This document shows, one piece after another, positions 40,559 to 49,827 of a stretch of DNA of 64,000 nt. Origin of the DNA: Diplonema japonicum. Taxonomy: Eukaryota > Euglenozoa > Diplonemea > Diplonemida > Diplonemidae. A program made the position numbers and the translations under genes. Each line of letters opens with the position of its first letter. The stretch's first letter is position 1. The stretch covers positions 372,001-436,000 of the forward strand of contig OZ025722.1 of assembly GCA_964019335.1 (NCBI GenBank). Reading direction: 5' to 3'. The notes beneath the pieces were generated by a model. That model saw nothing but the letters and a program-made list of their open reading frames with translations, searched no databases and had not been told where the DNA came from.

Positions 40559-43162
40559 ATGGATAAACCGGACGCTGCAAGAAGAATACAGCGTTCATGG
40601 AGGGTGCATGAATCAAGGAGAGTAGCAAGGAGTAGAAGACTGTTGGCGACCGCAGAGGAAGACGAAGAGAATAAAAGAGAGGTTAAAACCCACGCAGGTG
40701 TCAAGATACTAAAATGGTGGCGGACAGTGAAAAAAAAGAGGACCCCTATGCAGAACAGTAAAAAACTCGGGGCCTCCTTGCTGAGTGGCCTGTTCACGGC
40801 GAACACGCTGTTGGTGACAAGGTACTACTACTTCGTCTTGGCGAGATATCGTTGCATACGAAAAGCCCTTAGACGGCTGTCAAATGCCCTCGTGCAACGG
40901 GTGACGAGCGGCATGCTGTACAAGTTCTACACGAAGCTTGTGGGCTTCCGTTCTGAAAAGGCACGCAAGACGCATCTCCTGCAGATCCTTACACGCCGCA
41001 CGCAGCACCAGCTCTGTAAAGCTACCTTCTCCGGCCTCGCTTCTTACACTCGCAAACGACGGCACCAACGTGTCATTTCTGCTTCTCTCTCGGAGGTGAA
41101 CAAAAACATCTTCGTCTTGCTGTACTACCGCAAATGGAAAGTCTTCATGGAGTTCACACAGTCGGGCGCCTTGCGCTACAAGCTGGCGTGCAACCTAAAG
41201 AAGCGGAACCAGCACGTGCTCCTCATCAACTACTACTTCAAGTGGAAAACAAAGTGCAGTAGCGGGTTGAAAACAATGCCTTCCCGACCCGAGCTGCGGC
41301 GCCAGCGCGGGCTTGAGGTGCTAAAAATGCGGAACATCAAATGCCTTTGCATGCGGTACTACAAATACCTGCAAGAGCGACACTCCGGCAGAGAGGCAGC
41401 GGCGATAAAGATACAAGCCGCACGCAGAGGTCAGGTCACAAGGAAGAAGCTCTGCAAGTCCCCTGTACCTCCTGTGGTACAACCCAAAAAGGCCCCTCGG
41501 GACGGACGGCACAAAAAACGAGCTGATGCAGCAAACAAAATACAGGCCTTTCACAGAAAGACAAAAGCAAAGGCGGAACAGGCAAAAACCGATCAGCAAC
41601 GCGCAATGTCCATTATCAAAATGCAGTGTCTGTTCCGCAAGTTGAAAGCGATCAAAAAGACTGCCGAAGAGCGGTCGCGGAAGCCCGTCACGGCCACAAG
41701 CATACTAGTGAAGGGGCCGCCTGATGGACCTCTGCGCATGGTGAGCGGTGTGTACAAGACGGCAGTCAGTCCTGATTCCAAAGCGGTGTGGGTGAACCAG
41801 TACAACGTTAAAATCCTGCTCGTCAACAACACATGGTGTTTCCGGACAGGGACTGCGAGGAAGCAGTACCTCAAAGCAAGGGGCGGGGTCGGTATCAGAC
41901 CACTGCCGACCGAGGTCAGGACGTGGTTGTTCGGAGCACAGTGGGACAAGGCAGCACCTGTGACTGTTGAGAATTGCTTCCTTGCTGCGGCAAAGATTCT
42001 CAAAAAGGTCGCGAAGGCCATGGTGTGCAGAGTGCAACTGTCGCTGACACGCAAGGCCGTCTTAGAGGCCGAGCGCATCATACGCGTGGCGGTGAAGAAC
42101 CAAAACGTTGTTCTACAAAAATACTGGAAACACCTGTACAAACACTACCGTACCACCAAGGAGAAGAAAAGGGTGAAGAAGCGGCAGGCACGGCGTGCTT
42201 TAGTTCCCAAACTGAAACAAAAGAACGAGAAGATCGCAATGCGGGGCGCTTATGTAAAGTTTCACAGAATCCTGACAGCTGTCATCAAATCCAGGAAACA
42301 GAACGAGCTATCTAGGGACTTAGCTGCGAAGTCGGTGAGCATTCTCGGGTGCCATTATATCCGGAAGCTTGTGAAGCTCGTCCTTTCTGTGCGTTGCGCG
42401 AAACTGGAGAGCCGCACAGCCCGTCGGGTGATGTCAACATTCACAGGCAAGTTGCAAAAGTACAGCAGCAAGAAACTCATGAATAGAAAGAAGGCAGACG
42501 ACTTGCAGCAGAAAAACGAAGTTGCTGTCATCTCCAAACATTACAAGAAGCTCAGCGTATGGGCGCCTGCGAATCTCTTGTTCTCACGTGAGGACGTGCT
42601 TCGCGTTTCTTTCTCAGTTCAGGAAGCAGCAGGTAGGAGAAGGTTGAAAAATAAAGCCACCCAACTGCTACGTAAATGGGCATTCCAAAGGAACAAACTG
42701 TTAACCGAGACCTCACAGCAGCTGTACCACGCCAACACGTTGCTGCTCGTGCAGAAAGCTTGGAGCTTCCTCTACAACTACACCACGCTGAAAACAAAAT
42801 GCAGAAAGCGACGCGCGGCTACGCTTCTTCTCAAAAGGCGGCAACGCATGGAAGCTGCGCTGGTCCCTAAAATGCGCCACTTGCTTGACAACGCCATCCT
42901 CCTCGCTAAGGAGATCGAGACAGCAGAAGCTGCAGTGCGCAACGATGTGATGGCAAAACAGCTAGCAAGCATGCCGCCTGACACGTGGGCCATGTCCTTC
43001 GACTTCAACGAGCAGATGAAATGGTCTCTCAAGCAACAAGATAAGCCTAAGCCCATTTTCAAGAAGAGGGTGTACAAGCACGACAGGTTCCAGCTGCGCC
43101 CATCGTCTGTCTCTAGGGATGAAGGCGTTGTTGGACTCTTTAAAAAGCGGCGAGTGCCATAG
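40559..43162 (+). CDS. IQ-motif protein, 867 aa
   Basis: A very basic, helical protein with several IQ-type calmodulin-binding motifs: AARRIQRSWRVHESRRV (6-22), AAAIKIQAARRGQVTRKKL (about 281-299), ANKIQAFHRKTKAKAEQ, and IIKMQCLFRKLKAIK. Many further Trp-containing segments (YYRKWKVF, YYFKWKTK, LRKWAF, KYWKHLYKHY) are spaced 60-90 residues apart. They suggest a long helix with Sfi1-like repeats, a family of centrin-binding proteins at the basal body. This is inference. There is no signal peptide or membrane segment. The start is 8 nt downstream of CACAG, and an ATG-TAG mini-frame lies in between. No sign of a break. Confidence 0.7.
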   Translation: MDKPDAARRIQRSWRVHESRRVARSRRLLATAEEDEENKREVKTHAGVKILKWWRTVKKKRTPMQNSKKLGASLLSGLFTANTLLVTRYYYFVLARYRCIRKALRRLSNALVQRVTSGMLYKFYTKLVGFRSEKARKTHLLQILTRRTQHQLCKATFSGLASYTRKRRHQRVISASLSEVNKNIFVLLYYRKWKVFMEFTQSGALRYKLACNLKKRNQHVLLINYYFKWKTKCSSGLKTMPSRPELRRQRGLEVLKMRNIKCLCMRYYKYLQERHSGREAAAIKIQAARRGQVTRKKLCKSPVPPVVQPKKAPRDGRHKKRADAANKIQAFHRKTKAKAEQAKTDQQRAMSIIKMQCLFRKLKAIKKTAEERSRKPVTATSILVKGPPDGPLRMVSGVYKTAVSPDSKAVWVNQYNVKILLVNNTWCFRTGTARKQYLKARGGVGIRPLPTEVRTWLFGAQWDKAAPVTVENCFLAAAKILKKVAKAMVCRVQLSLTRKAVLEAERIIRVAVKNQNVVLQKYWKHLYKHYRTTKEKKRVKKRQARRALVPKLKQKNEKIAMRGAYVKFHRILTAVIKSRKQNELSRDLAAKSVSILGCHYIRKLVKLVLSVRCAKLESRTARRVMSTFTGKLQKYSSKKLMNRKKADDLQQKNEVAVISKHYKKLSVWAPANLLFSREDVLRVSFSVQEAAGRRRLKNKATQLLRKWAFQRNKLLTETSQQLYHANTLLLVQKAWSFLYNYTTLKTKCRKRRAATLLLKRRQRMEAALVPKMRHLLDNAILLAKEIETAEAAVRNDVMAKQLASMPPDTWAMSFDFNEQMKWSLKQQDKPKPIFKKRVYKHDRFQLRPSSVSRDEGVVGLFKKRRVP

Positions 43163-43248
43163 TCTTTCCAGCTATGCATGTCTCGTTTCTTATTTGTTGA
43201 TCGTCGTTTTTCTATATATTTCACTCAAAATACAGAATACCAACAAAG

Positions 43249-45564
43249 ATGGACATCGAAATGGACCCACGCGAAGCGACACCTTCTATGGAGCAGCACG
43301 CTCCGGAGGTGGCTACACCAGAGCAGAGAGTGTATGAGACCACACCTAAGATAGCATCGACGATAAAAGAAAACGCACGCGAGGCAACTGTGACCCCAGC
43401 AAGGGTGCTCCGCCTCGGGAGCGAAGAGTCTGAGGTGAAATGGACAGGTTGGGATTGGGGTTCACAGGTGACAGAGGAGCTGGCTTTCTCCTTCTTCGGA
43501 AGGTCATACGTGATGATGCTGTTGCTGTCATCACTTTGCTTCACAATCCTGTTAGCTCTGCGTTTGGGGAGCTCTGTAGCTATCAAGGTGTTTGTGCCGG
43601 AGGACCCACACTTGTGGGGCACCCTCGCTATGTTGCTTTCGCTTGCTTCACTCCTCATCTTCTTTAGCTCTGTTATCAACATGGTTCTTCAGCTCACACG
43701 CTCCTGGTACCGGCTCACCCGTGATACGGTGCATGTGTTTTACCTCCCCAACGCTTCGTACGACCAGGAAGCCATAAGGACTAGGAACCGGTACCTTGCT
43801 GTGCTGTACATGGCGGTGCTTGTCATCCCCGTGCTTGCAGGGTTCGGCGTATCGCTCCAAGACACTGCACTTAGCTTCATCGGTGTGACCAGCTTCTACT
43901 CTTTTGCTGCTTTCAACTGCATCGTGGCGTGCGTGTGGATGTTCATGTGGTGGAAGTCGGTGAAGAGCAAGTATGCAACATGGCAGAAGGGTGTCCTTAC
44001 TAAGAAGCAGTGCAATGAGGAAGATGAAGACGACCAGGTACCTTGGGAAAGCAAGTTGTTCAGCAACCCTCTTGTGATGGCGGAATTCGGGTTGGACGTG
44101 CTGAGTGCCAGGATGCACGGCGTGCTGATGTTGGTGTGCGTTGTGTGGGTGCTCTTGATGGTAGTCATGATGAGCCTGTCCATTGGAAGCATCTTGTGGG
44201 TGGTCGTGGTTCTTGCGATCATTGTCAGTGGACTGCTGCTCAGCTTCATGGCAGGGAAGCCTTCGAAGCGTGCCTCCAAGATTGCCAAGCACCAAAGGTA
44301 CCTGACGTATGTTACGGGCTTCGCATGGTTGCTGTTCATCTTGTTGGGCCTCATTGGCAGCATGATGCACGGCAGCCTCATCGTGGCTAACCTTCTGCTG
44401 CTTGCTGCAACGCAGCTCCAGACACTTCGCAGACATGATCTGCATGCCTTCGACGAGTGGGTGTTGCCGGACTGCGATGAAGACGAGGTGGCTTACACAA
44501 GGTGCCTAAACATCATACCTTGCAGCGGTGTGCTGCGGTCGTTCGTTCCTTCATCGTGCCTCCCCAAGAAGCTTAAGAAAGCGAAGGCACGCCGCGAGGC
44601 CGTTGATAACGTCGTTGTGTCGCACCACTGTGAGGCCATCGAGTACAAGTACAACACCACTCACAGGGTGCTCACTGCCGACCTTAAGATCAGCTTTGCT
44701 CTGATACTTGCCCTCATCGTGCTTATGTGCTCTGTGCTGCCGTATGGTGACGAGCTCAAAGGCTCCCTCACACGGGAAGTGGTATCGGCAAACAGTTCAA
44801 CCGTGCAAAATGCAGAGCAGCAGTTTCCAGTGTGCGGGATGACATGGGGCGGGGTGTCGATGTCGGAGCTGGCGATGCTTGTGCTGCTCACGGAGCATGC
44901 GGAACCTGGCGTTCTCGAAGAGGACTTGAGGGTAAGCCAACTATTCGAACTCAAGGCTATTGACAACAGCAGCCGGGACGCGACCATCACGCACTTCAAT
45001 GCCATGGGCCGTGATGTTGATGTCATCGTAGTGAGCAGCACTGGTGGTGACACTGCACAGCGATGGGCCATGGACCTTGACCTGTGGGGCGACGCAGTCT
45101 TAGCAAAGGTACTGACTTTGCTAAACCCATTCATGGGTGCCTGGTCAGAGGAACATATGAAGGATTTCGTGTCCTTCACGGCAGACATCACGGGTCTATT
45201 CAGAAGCAGGGCCATCCCTACCAATGTCATCAAGTACATCGAAGGCGCTAAACTAGCATCCAACACGGTGGTTGTGTCACACGGGGCAACCGCTGGGAAG
45301 CTCCTCCTAGTGGCACACGACATACCTCACCTTGTGGTGACTTTTGGCTCACCGGGCAGCACCTACACTGGGAACAGCGCTCCCGTGTCCTCTACGCATA
45401 TCGTTCCTGAGAACTCTCTGTTATCCCTCCTCGACAAGCACGCAGGCTACGTGCAGCACCTTCCCTGTACTGGTACTCTCTCGGATTGCCAGTCTCTTTC
45501 ACGCACTGTGTGCTCCCTTATTGCTAGCTGCGGTCTTGCAGACCTGAAGCTTAGTGTTTGTTAA
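43249..45564 (+). CDS. Multi-spanning membrane protein with C-terminal lipase-3-like domain
   Basis: 771 residues. A cytosolic N-terminus (1-80) is followed by about nine hydrophobic helices (MMLLLSSLCFTILLALRLG and others, to about 500). A soluble C-terminal part of about 250 residues follows. There SSTGGDTAQRWAMDLDLWGD resembles the strand and oxyanion region of class-3 lipases, and TVVVSHGATAGKLLLVAHDI stands where they carry the nucleophile elbow G-H-S-x-G. Here the Ser is displaced (SHGATAG), so catalysis is doubtful. FGSPGSTYTGN and the HIVPENSLLSLL region match later lipase strands. It is probably a membrane-tethered pseudo-lipase or a diverged hydrolase. Confidence 0.65.
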   Translation: MDIEMDPREATPSMEQHAPEVATPEQRVYETTPKIASTIKENAREATVTPARVLRLGSEESEVKWTGWDWGSQVTEELAFSFFGRSYVMMLLLSSLCFTILLALRLGSSVAIKVFVPEDPHLWGTLAMLLSLASLLIFFSSVINMVLQLTRSWYRLTRDTVHVFYLPNASYDQEAIRTRNRYLAVLYMAVLVIPVLAGFGVSLQDTALSFIGVTSFYSFAAFNCIVACVWMFMWWKSVKSKYATWQKGVLTKKQCNEEDEDDQVPWESKLFSNPLVMAEFGLDVLSARMHGVLMLVCVVWVLLMVVMMSLSIGSILWVVVVLAIIVSGLLLSFMAGKPSKRASKIAKHQRYLTYVTGFAWLLFILLGLIGSMMHGSLIVANLLLLAATQLQTLRRHDLHAFDEWVLPDCDEDEVAYTRCLNIIPCSGVLRSFVPSSCLPKKLKKAKARREAVDNVVVSHHCEAIEYKYNTTHRVLTADLKISFALILALIVLMCSVLPYGDELKGSLTREVVSANSSTVQNAEQQFPVCGMTWGGVSMSELAMLVLLTEHAEPGVLEEDLRVSQLFELKAIDNSSRDATITHFNAMGRDVDVIVVSSTGGDTAQRWAMDLDLWGDAVLAKVLTLLNPFMGAWSEEHMKDFVSFTADITGLFRSRAIPTNVIKYIEGAKLASNTVVVSHGATAGKLLLVAHDIPHLVVTFGSPGSTYTGNSAPVSSTHIVPENSLLSLLDKHAGYVQHLPCTGTLSDCQSLSRTVCSLIASCGLADLKLSVC

Positions 45565-45750
45565 GAAGATGCTTTTCTTTTAGATTTCCCTCCCCGCCAT
45601 CTATTTATAAAAAGAATATAGATTTGTTAGATCGTAGAAACTATTCCCCCCCCTCCCCCCCCTTTTTTTTATCGCTCGATTACTTTAAGAGTAACTCGTG
45701 TGTTTTTTTTGATTTCTCTGCTTTTGACGTATGTATTCATCAGGAGCAAG

Positions 45751-47133
45751 ATGCAAGTCGCTGGTGTAGCGGAGATGGAGAGCTTGCGGTTTGGGAACGA
45801 CGGGGTGCAGGATGGCCCTGGGCCGGGGGCGTATAGCATACCTGATGGAATGGCAGATGATAACAAAAAGTGGTTGGTGGCTGCGACTTGGTCGAAAGGA
45901 GAAAGGCAAGCCGCGACCGAATTTGGGACACCAGGGCCCGCAACGTATGAAGTGGGCACTCCGTTTGGTGCATTGAGCCCGAAAGTGAAATTCGGACACT
46001 CAAAGAGGTTCCCTGATGGAAACGACACACGCTGCCATGCGTATCTACAGCTAGACCACGCACCTGCTTCCCCTAGCCCTGTGAAGGGCACCTTTTCTCT
46101 AGCTGCAGATCGCTCCACGGCGCACCCCACTTCTTCTCCAGGCCCGAAATACTATATCCAAGGCATGGGGTCCACCGCTGATGTTTTGTTGCAGCGACGC
46201 CGCCGCCGCCATGTTTCCACAGCTCCCAGATTTCCCGAAGCCCATGAACGTTCCCCTGGTCCGATATACAGCATCAACAACAGGTCCACCAAGGGTGTCA
46301 AGTTGCCGCCTCGCACGCCAAGCTCAGATAGAAAAGCAAAATATCTTGCAGACACACACGCATCGGTTGAGCCGTTCATGAGCGATGGTACGAGGCTGAT
46401 CCAAAAGAATGGAGAGCTCGTGAAGGTGTTCGTGTCCACAGGAGCCACAGCGTCATCGGGTGCCTTCGGGAAAAAGACAAAGCGCGACACGATATTTTAC
46501 AAAAGCGACGACGGGCCTGGCCCGCAGAATTATGAGGTGCACGACGAGGAGGTGAAGAGGAGTAATCCCGCATTTTCCTTCGGGTCACACCAAGGCACGA
46601 GTTATGAGCTACAGAACGACGGCAAAAAGGCGGGCACGGCAAAACCCATGGAGAGAAAGCCGAATACCGATTCGCAAGCTGTCCCCGGGCCAGGGGCATA
46701 TGTTCTGGAAAGCAAGTCCAACGGGCCTTCTTTCAGTATTGCATATCCTGTCGGTCCTGTTCCCAAGGCGACACCTGGGCCGACGTCCTACAAGCAGAAC
46801 GTGCAAAGAACTAACAAACCCAAGGTACCTACTTTTTCACGTTCTTCTCGATTCAAGGAACTCAGCGAAACGGTTCCTGGTCCGGGGTATTACGCCAACC
46901 CTGCCTTGTCGAAGGGCTGCAAGCACGGTGTTTCCACATCGTGCCCAGATGTCATCGGCTGGATGGAGAAGAAGAAGCAAGCGGCCATTAAACACAAAGA
47001 AGCTTGTGTGGAAATGAGCCGGAGGATGGTGATCATGGGGAGCTTCTCGGAGCACTCGCCGCAAAGAAACTCCGTCTTGCCAGAGCAAGTGGCCGAGAGG
47101 CCTCGGGGGACAACACGCACCATTTGGTACTAA
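45751..47133 (+). CDS. SHIPPO/STPGR-repeat protein, ODF3-like, flagellar
   Basis: 460 residues. It contains many copies of the SHIPPO repeat core PGPxxY: DGPGPGAYSI, GTPGPATYEV, SSPGPKYYIQ, RSPGPIYSI, DGPGPQNYEV, AVPGPGAYVL, ATPGPTSYKQ and TVPGPGYYAN. Such proteins line the inside of axonemal microtubules or the outer dense fibres of flagella. The start is the first ATG after the acceptor TTCATCAG (45743). No membrane or signal segment. It fits a flagellate. The exact orthologue (ODF3, CIMAP family) cannot be picked. Confidence 0.85.
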   Translation: MQVAGVAEMESLRFGNDGVQDGPGPGAYSIPDGMADDNKKWLVAATWSKGERQAATEFGTPGPATYEVGTPFGALSPKVKFGHSKRFPDGNDTRCHAYLQLDHAPASPSPVKGTFSLAADRSTAHPTSSPGPKYYIQGMGSTADVLLQRRRRRHVSTAPRFPEAHERSPGPIYSINNRSTKGVKLPPRTPSSDRKAKYLADTHASVEPFMSDGTRLIQKNGELVKVFVSTGATASSGAFGKKTKRDTIFYKSDDGPGPQNYEVHDEEVKRSNPAFSFGSHQGTSYELQNDGKKAGTAKPMERKPNTDSQAVPGPGAYVLESKSNGPSFSIAYPVGPVPKATPGPTSYKQNVQRTNKPKVPTFSRSSRFKELSETVPGPGYYANPALSKGCKHGVSTSCPDVIGWMEKKKQAAIKHKEACVEMSRRMVIMGSFSEHSPQRNSVLPEQVAERPRGTTRTIWY

Positions 47134-47215
47134 AGACTAGACGTTTCCTTTTTATTTCCTTCTCTTTTTTTTTCTCTCGTATCCCGTATCCAGGGTACCA
47201 TTTATAACAAAGATC

Positions 47216-48013
47216 ATGGCAAACCAACATGTAGCTGAGACCTTCTCCATGAAGGGGAAATACTGCCTGGTGACGGGAGCGTCATCTGGGTTGGGAGCGC
47301 ATTTTGCTAAATGCTACGCGAAGAGTGGCGCGGCGGGAATCGCTGTGCTAGCAAGGCGTGCGGAGTTGTTGAAAGAATTAGAGGCAGAGCTTAGAACGCT
47401 GAGCCCCGACGCCAAGGTCGTGTCGTGCCAGTGCGACGTCACATCCCGCGAGTCGGTGTTCAAGGCCTTTGATGCTGTGGAGATTGTGTTCGGACGCCCT
47501 GTAGACGTTGTCGTGAACAACGCAGGTGCAGGCGGACACGCTCACTTCTTGAATGTCGCAGACAATCAATACGATCACATGACGAATGTGAATGTGCGCG
47601 GGTGTTGGTACGTAGCGCAGGAAGCTGCCAAGCGCCTTGTCGCAACGAAACGAGAAGGCACCATCATCAACATCGCGTCCATCCTGGGTCTACGTGTCAG
47701 GGCCACCAATTCACTGTACGCAACAACAAAGGCAGCACTTGTACAGATGACGAAGGGGATGGCGTTGGATCTGGCGGCGCACAATATCCGTGCGAATGCG
47801 ATCTGCCCTGGGTACTACCGCACCCCAATGACTGAGAAGGCCTTCGAGGACGGGAAGCCCAGGCCGGCCTTGATCGAGAAGATCCCCTCCAAACGGGTGG
47901 GCTTGTTCCACGAGCTTGACGGGGCGCTGTTGCTGCTGTCGAGCAACGCTTCCAGCAACATGACAGGCTCCGTTATCGCAGTCGATGGCGGGCACTTGCT
48001 GTCGTCATTGTAA
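47216..48013 (+). CDS. Short-chain dehydrogenase/reductase
   Basis: 265 residues. It has the NAD(P) motif TGASSGLG (20-27), NNAG (101-104), the catalytic Ser in INIASILG (S155) and YATTK (Y168, K172), and ends in the usual dinucleotide-fold C-terminal helix with AVDGG. It is classical SDR, close in pattern to 3-oxoacyl reductases and gluconate dehydrogenases; the substrate is not predictable. Residues CDV (73-75) after strand beta3 favour the usual classical layout. No targeting signal is obvious. The start follows the acceptor ATCCAG and a 22-nt leader. Confidence 0.9.
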   Translation: MANQHVAETFSMKGKYCLVTGASSGLGAHFAKCYAKSGAAGIAVLARRAELLKELEAELRTLSPDAKVVSCQCDVTSRESVFKAFDAVEIVFGRPVDVVVNNAGAGGHAHFLNVADNQYDHMTNVNVRGCWYVAQEAAKRLVATKREGTIINIASILGLRVRATNSLYATTKAALVQMTKGMALDLAAHNIRANAICPGYYRTPMTEKAFEDGKPRPALIEKIPSKRVGLFHELDGALLLLSSNASSNMTGSVIAVDGGHLLSSL

Positions 48014-48119
48014 AAGCATGCAGTGAGTTTCTTTATGGGGGGGTGAGCGCTCCCCCCTCCCCCCAAAAAAAAAAAACGTCAAATAATAAAGGATACTGAG
48101 GTCCGGTACCCGCAGTGAC

Positions 48120-48151
<32 letters not shown>

Positions 48152-48650
48152 CACGAAATAATAGAAGAACTTGTCGTTTTTTTTTTTTTTTATCCTCGCT
48201 AGTAAGGGGGGAAACAGTAAAAGGCAAGAACCTGCAGAAGTATATCCTAATTCGACACAACGAAAACCATTTATCTTGTTTAACCATATTGCATTTGAAG
48301 TTAAAAAAAAAGAAGAAGAAGGAAAGTGTGACGTGCCAAACAACCAGCTACTGAGTAAACGTCTCAAGTCACTTCCAACCCACCTAGTGGGTACGGCCTT
48401 AACAAGTCGAAAGAAAAAGTGAAATTTTATTTTAAAAAAAAAAAGTGAAAGATATTGTTTCTTAAATACTGTTCGCAAACCAACGTATACGATCTTCTTT
48501 TGAATGCTCGTTTTTTTTTTTTTTTCCCTTTTTTTTTTTGTTTTTTTTTTTCTTTTTCTCTGTTGATATTTAAACAAAAAAGAAGGGGAGGAAACGTGTC
48601 AATTCCCAGGATATATTCAAGCCTTTAAAACCTTCAACCTTTAAATAAAA
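48014..48650. other. Intergenic, homopolymer-rich
   Basis: Contains long A runs (48121-48150) and T runs. No gene recognised. A CCCAG at 48609 is a likely acceptor for the Thg1-like gene. Confidence 0.55.
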
Positions 48651-49652
48651 ATGGCTCTGCCCGCTCCCGCGCCCACCTGCTTGAGGGAATACTCCGGTGT
48701 CATACTCTCCATGCTACATGAGAGGAAACCCAAAACCGTCGAGGGTCTTACAAAGGAAATGCACGAGTTGCCGCCGTTCATACCAAAGGTGTACTGGGCG
48801 GCACTGGGTGACCTACTTAAGAAAGCTGAGCGGCCGAGCGAAGGTGTGATACCGGGTGAGAAATGGATAAGCTTGCGGCTTGACGGGACCGGGTTTTCGA
48901 AGTACATAAAAATGCTGCGAAGGACGAACATACTTCAGAAGGGGTACAGCGGTGAGTTCGCAAACATAATGCAAGAATGCCTGCAGGACCTGATGGAGTT
49001 CTCGCATGCGTGGGTGGGCTACTCACAAAGCGATGAGATGTCCCTCTTGATACCGCCTGCTAGGGTGATACGAGGTGCCCAGTCATGCCACATGCGAAAC
49101 GGGCGTGTTCAGAAGCTCGCGTCCCTGAACGCAGCAAGGGTGACCGCCGTCTTCAATCATGAAGTGATGAAACTGTGTGCAAGCAAGGGGCTGCCTCCTC
49201 CTGACAGGTCGCACCTCGCCACCTTCGACTGCAGAGTTGGCTCCTACGACACGGAACGCGAAGCACTGTCCTTGCTATTGTGGCGGTCGTACGACTCCGG
49301 TATAAACGGTGTTACAGACGCTTGCTTCCACCAGAAGGGTGTGCTGCCGGGTGCCAAAGAGGCCGTCGCTGCTGGCAATGACCAGAAGCTTGCCTTCCTG
49401 ATGAAGCACAATCTACTCCCACTGCATCCCCACCAGGCCTACGGTTCTTTCTGCATACGGAAGAGGGCACCGCATATAGGCTACAACCCTGTTACAAAGG
49501 AAGAGGTTCACACCACTCGTTCGAAGTTGTTCATGAAGAATCAGTGTTTTCTCACCATGTTCAAGGATGGTGGGGTGGAATATGTGGACGAGAGACTGGA
49601 GGAGGAGAAAGAGAAAGAAGTTGAAAAGGAAACGCACTCTGATGATGAATGA
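48651..49652 (+). CDS. Thg1-like tRNA 5' guanylyltransferase / 3'-5' polymerase
   Basis: 333 residues. It has the family's metal-binding core: RLDGTGF (D78) and YSQSDEMSLL (D128, E129), with the DCRVGSYDTE strand further on and GVTDACFHQKGVLPG near 225-240. Thg1 adds G-1 to tRNA-His; Thg1-like proteins repair tRNA 5' ends. Which activity applies is unclear. An N-terminal extension of about 65 residues precedes the usual start of the domain, and the C-terminus is a Glu/Lys-rich tail. Trypanosomatids have comparable proteins. The frame is intact, and the start is 38 nt after a plausible acceptor. Confidence 0.8.
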   Translation: MALPAPAPTCLREYSGVILSMLHERKPKTVEGLTKEMHELPPFIPKVYWAALGDLLKKAERPSEGVIPGEKWISLRLDGTGFSKYIKMLRRTNILQKGYSGEFANIMQECLQDLMEFSHAWVGYSQSDEMSLLIPPARVIRGAQSCHMRNGRVQKLASLNAARVTAVFNHEVMKLCASKGLPPPDRSHLATFDCRVGSYDTEREALSLLLWRSYDSGINGVTDACFHQKGVLPGAKEAVAAGNDQKLAFLMKHNLLPLHPHQAYGSFCIRKRAPHIGYNPVTKEEVHTTRSKLFMKNQCFLTMFKDGGVEYVDERLEEEKEKEVEKETHSDDE

Positions 49653-49827
49653 GAAGAGTGTGAAAAAAAAAAAGTGAGAACTATTAATAAGATTTCAGCG
49701 GACATGAACAGGCCTAACCTTTTTCCTGTTCCCTCGAGTGTCGCTGGTAGTTCACATTTCTTTCTCTCTAGTTAATTGCTTGGAGCGTTTTAAAACTGTC
49801 ACTATAGCTGCCATTCACAGGTTTGGG

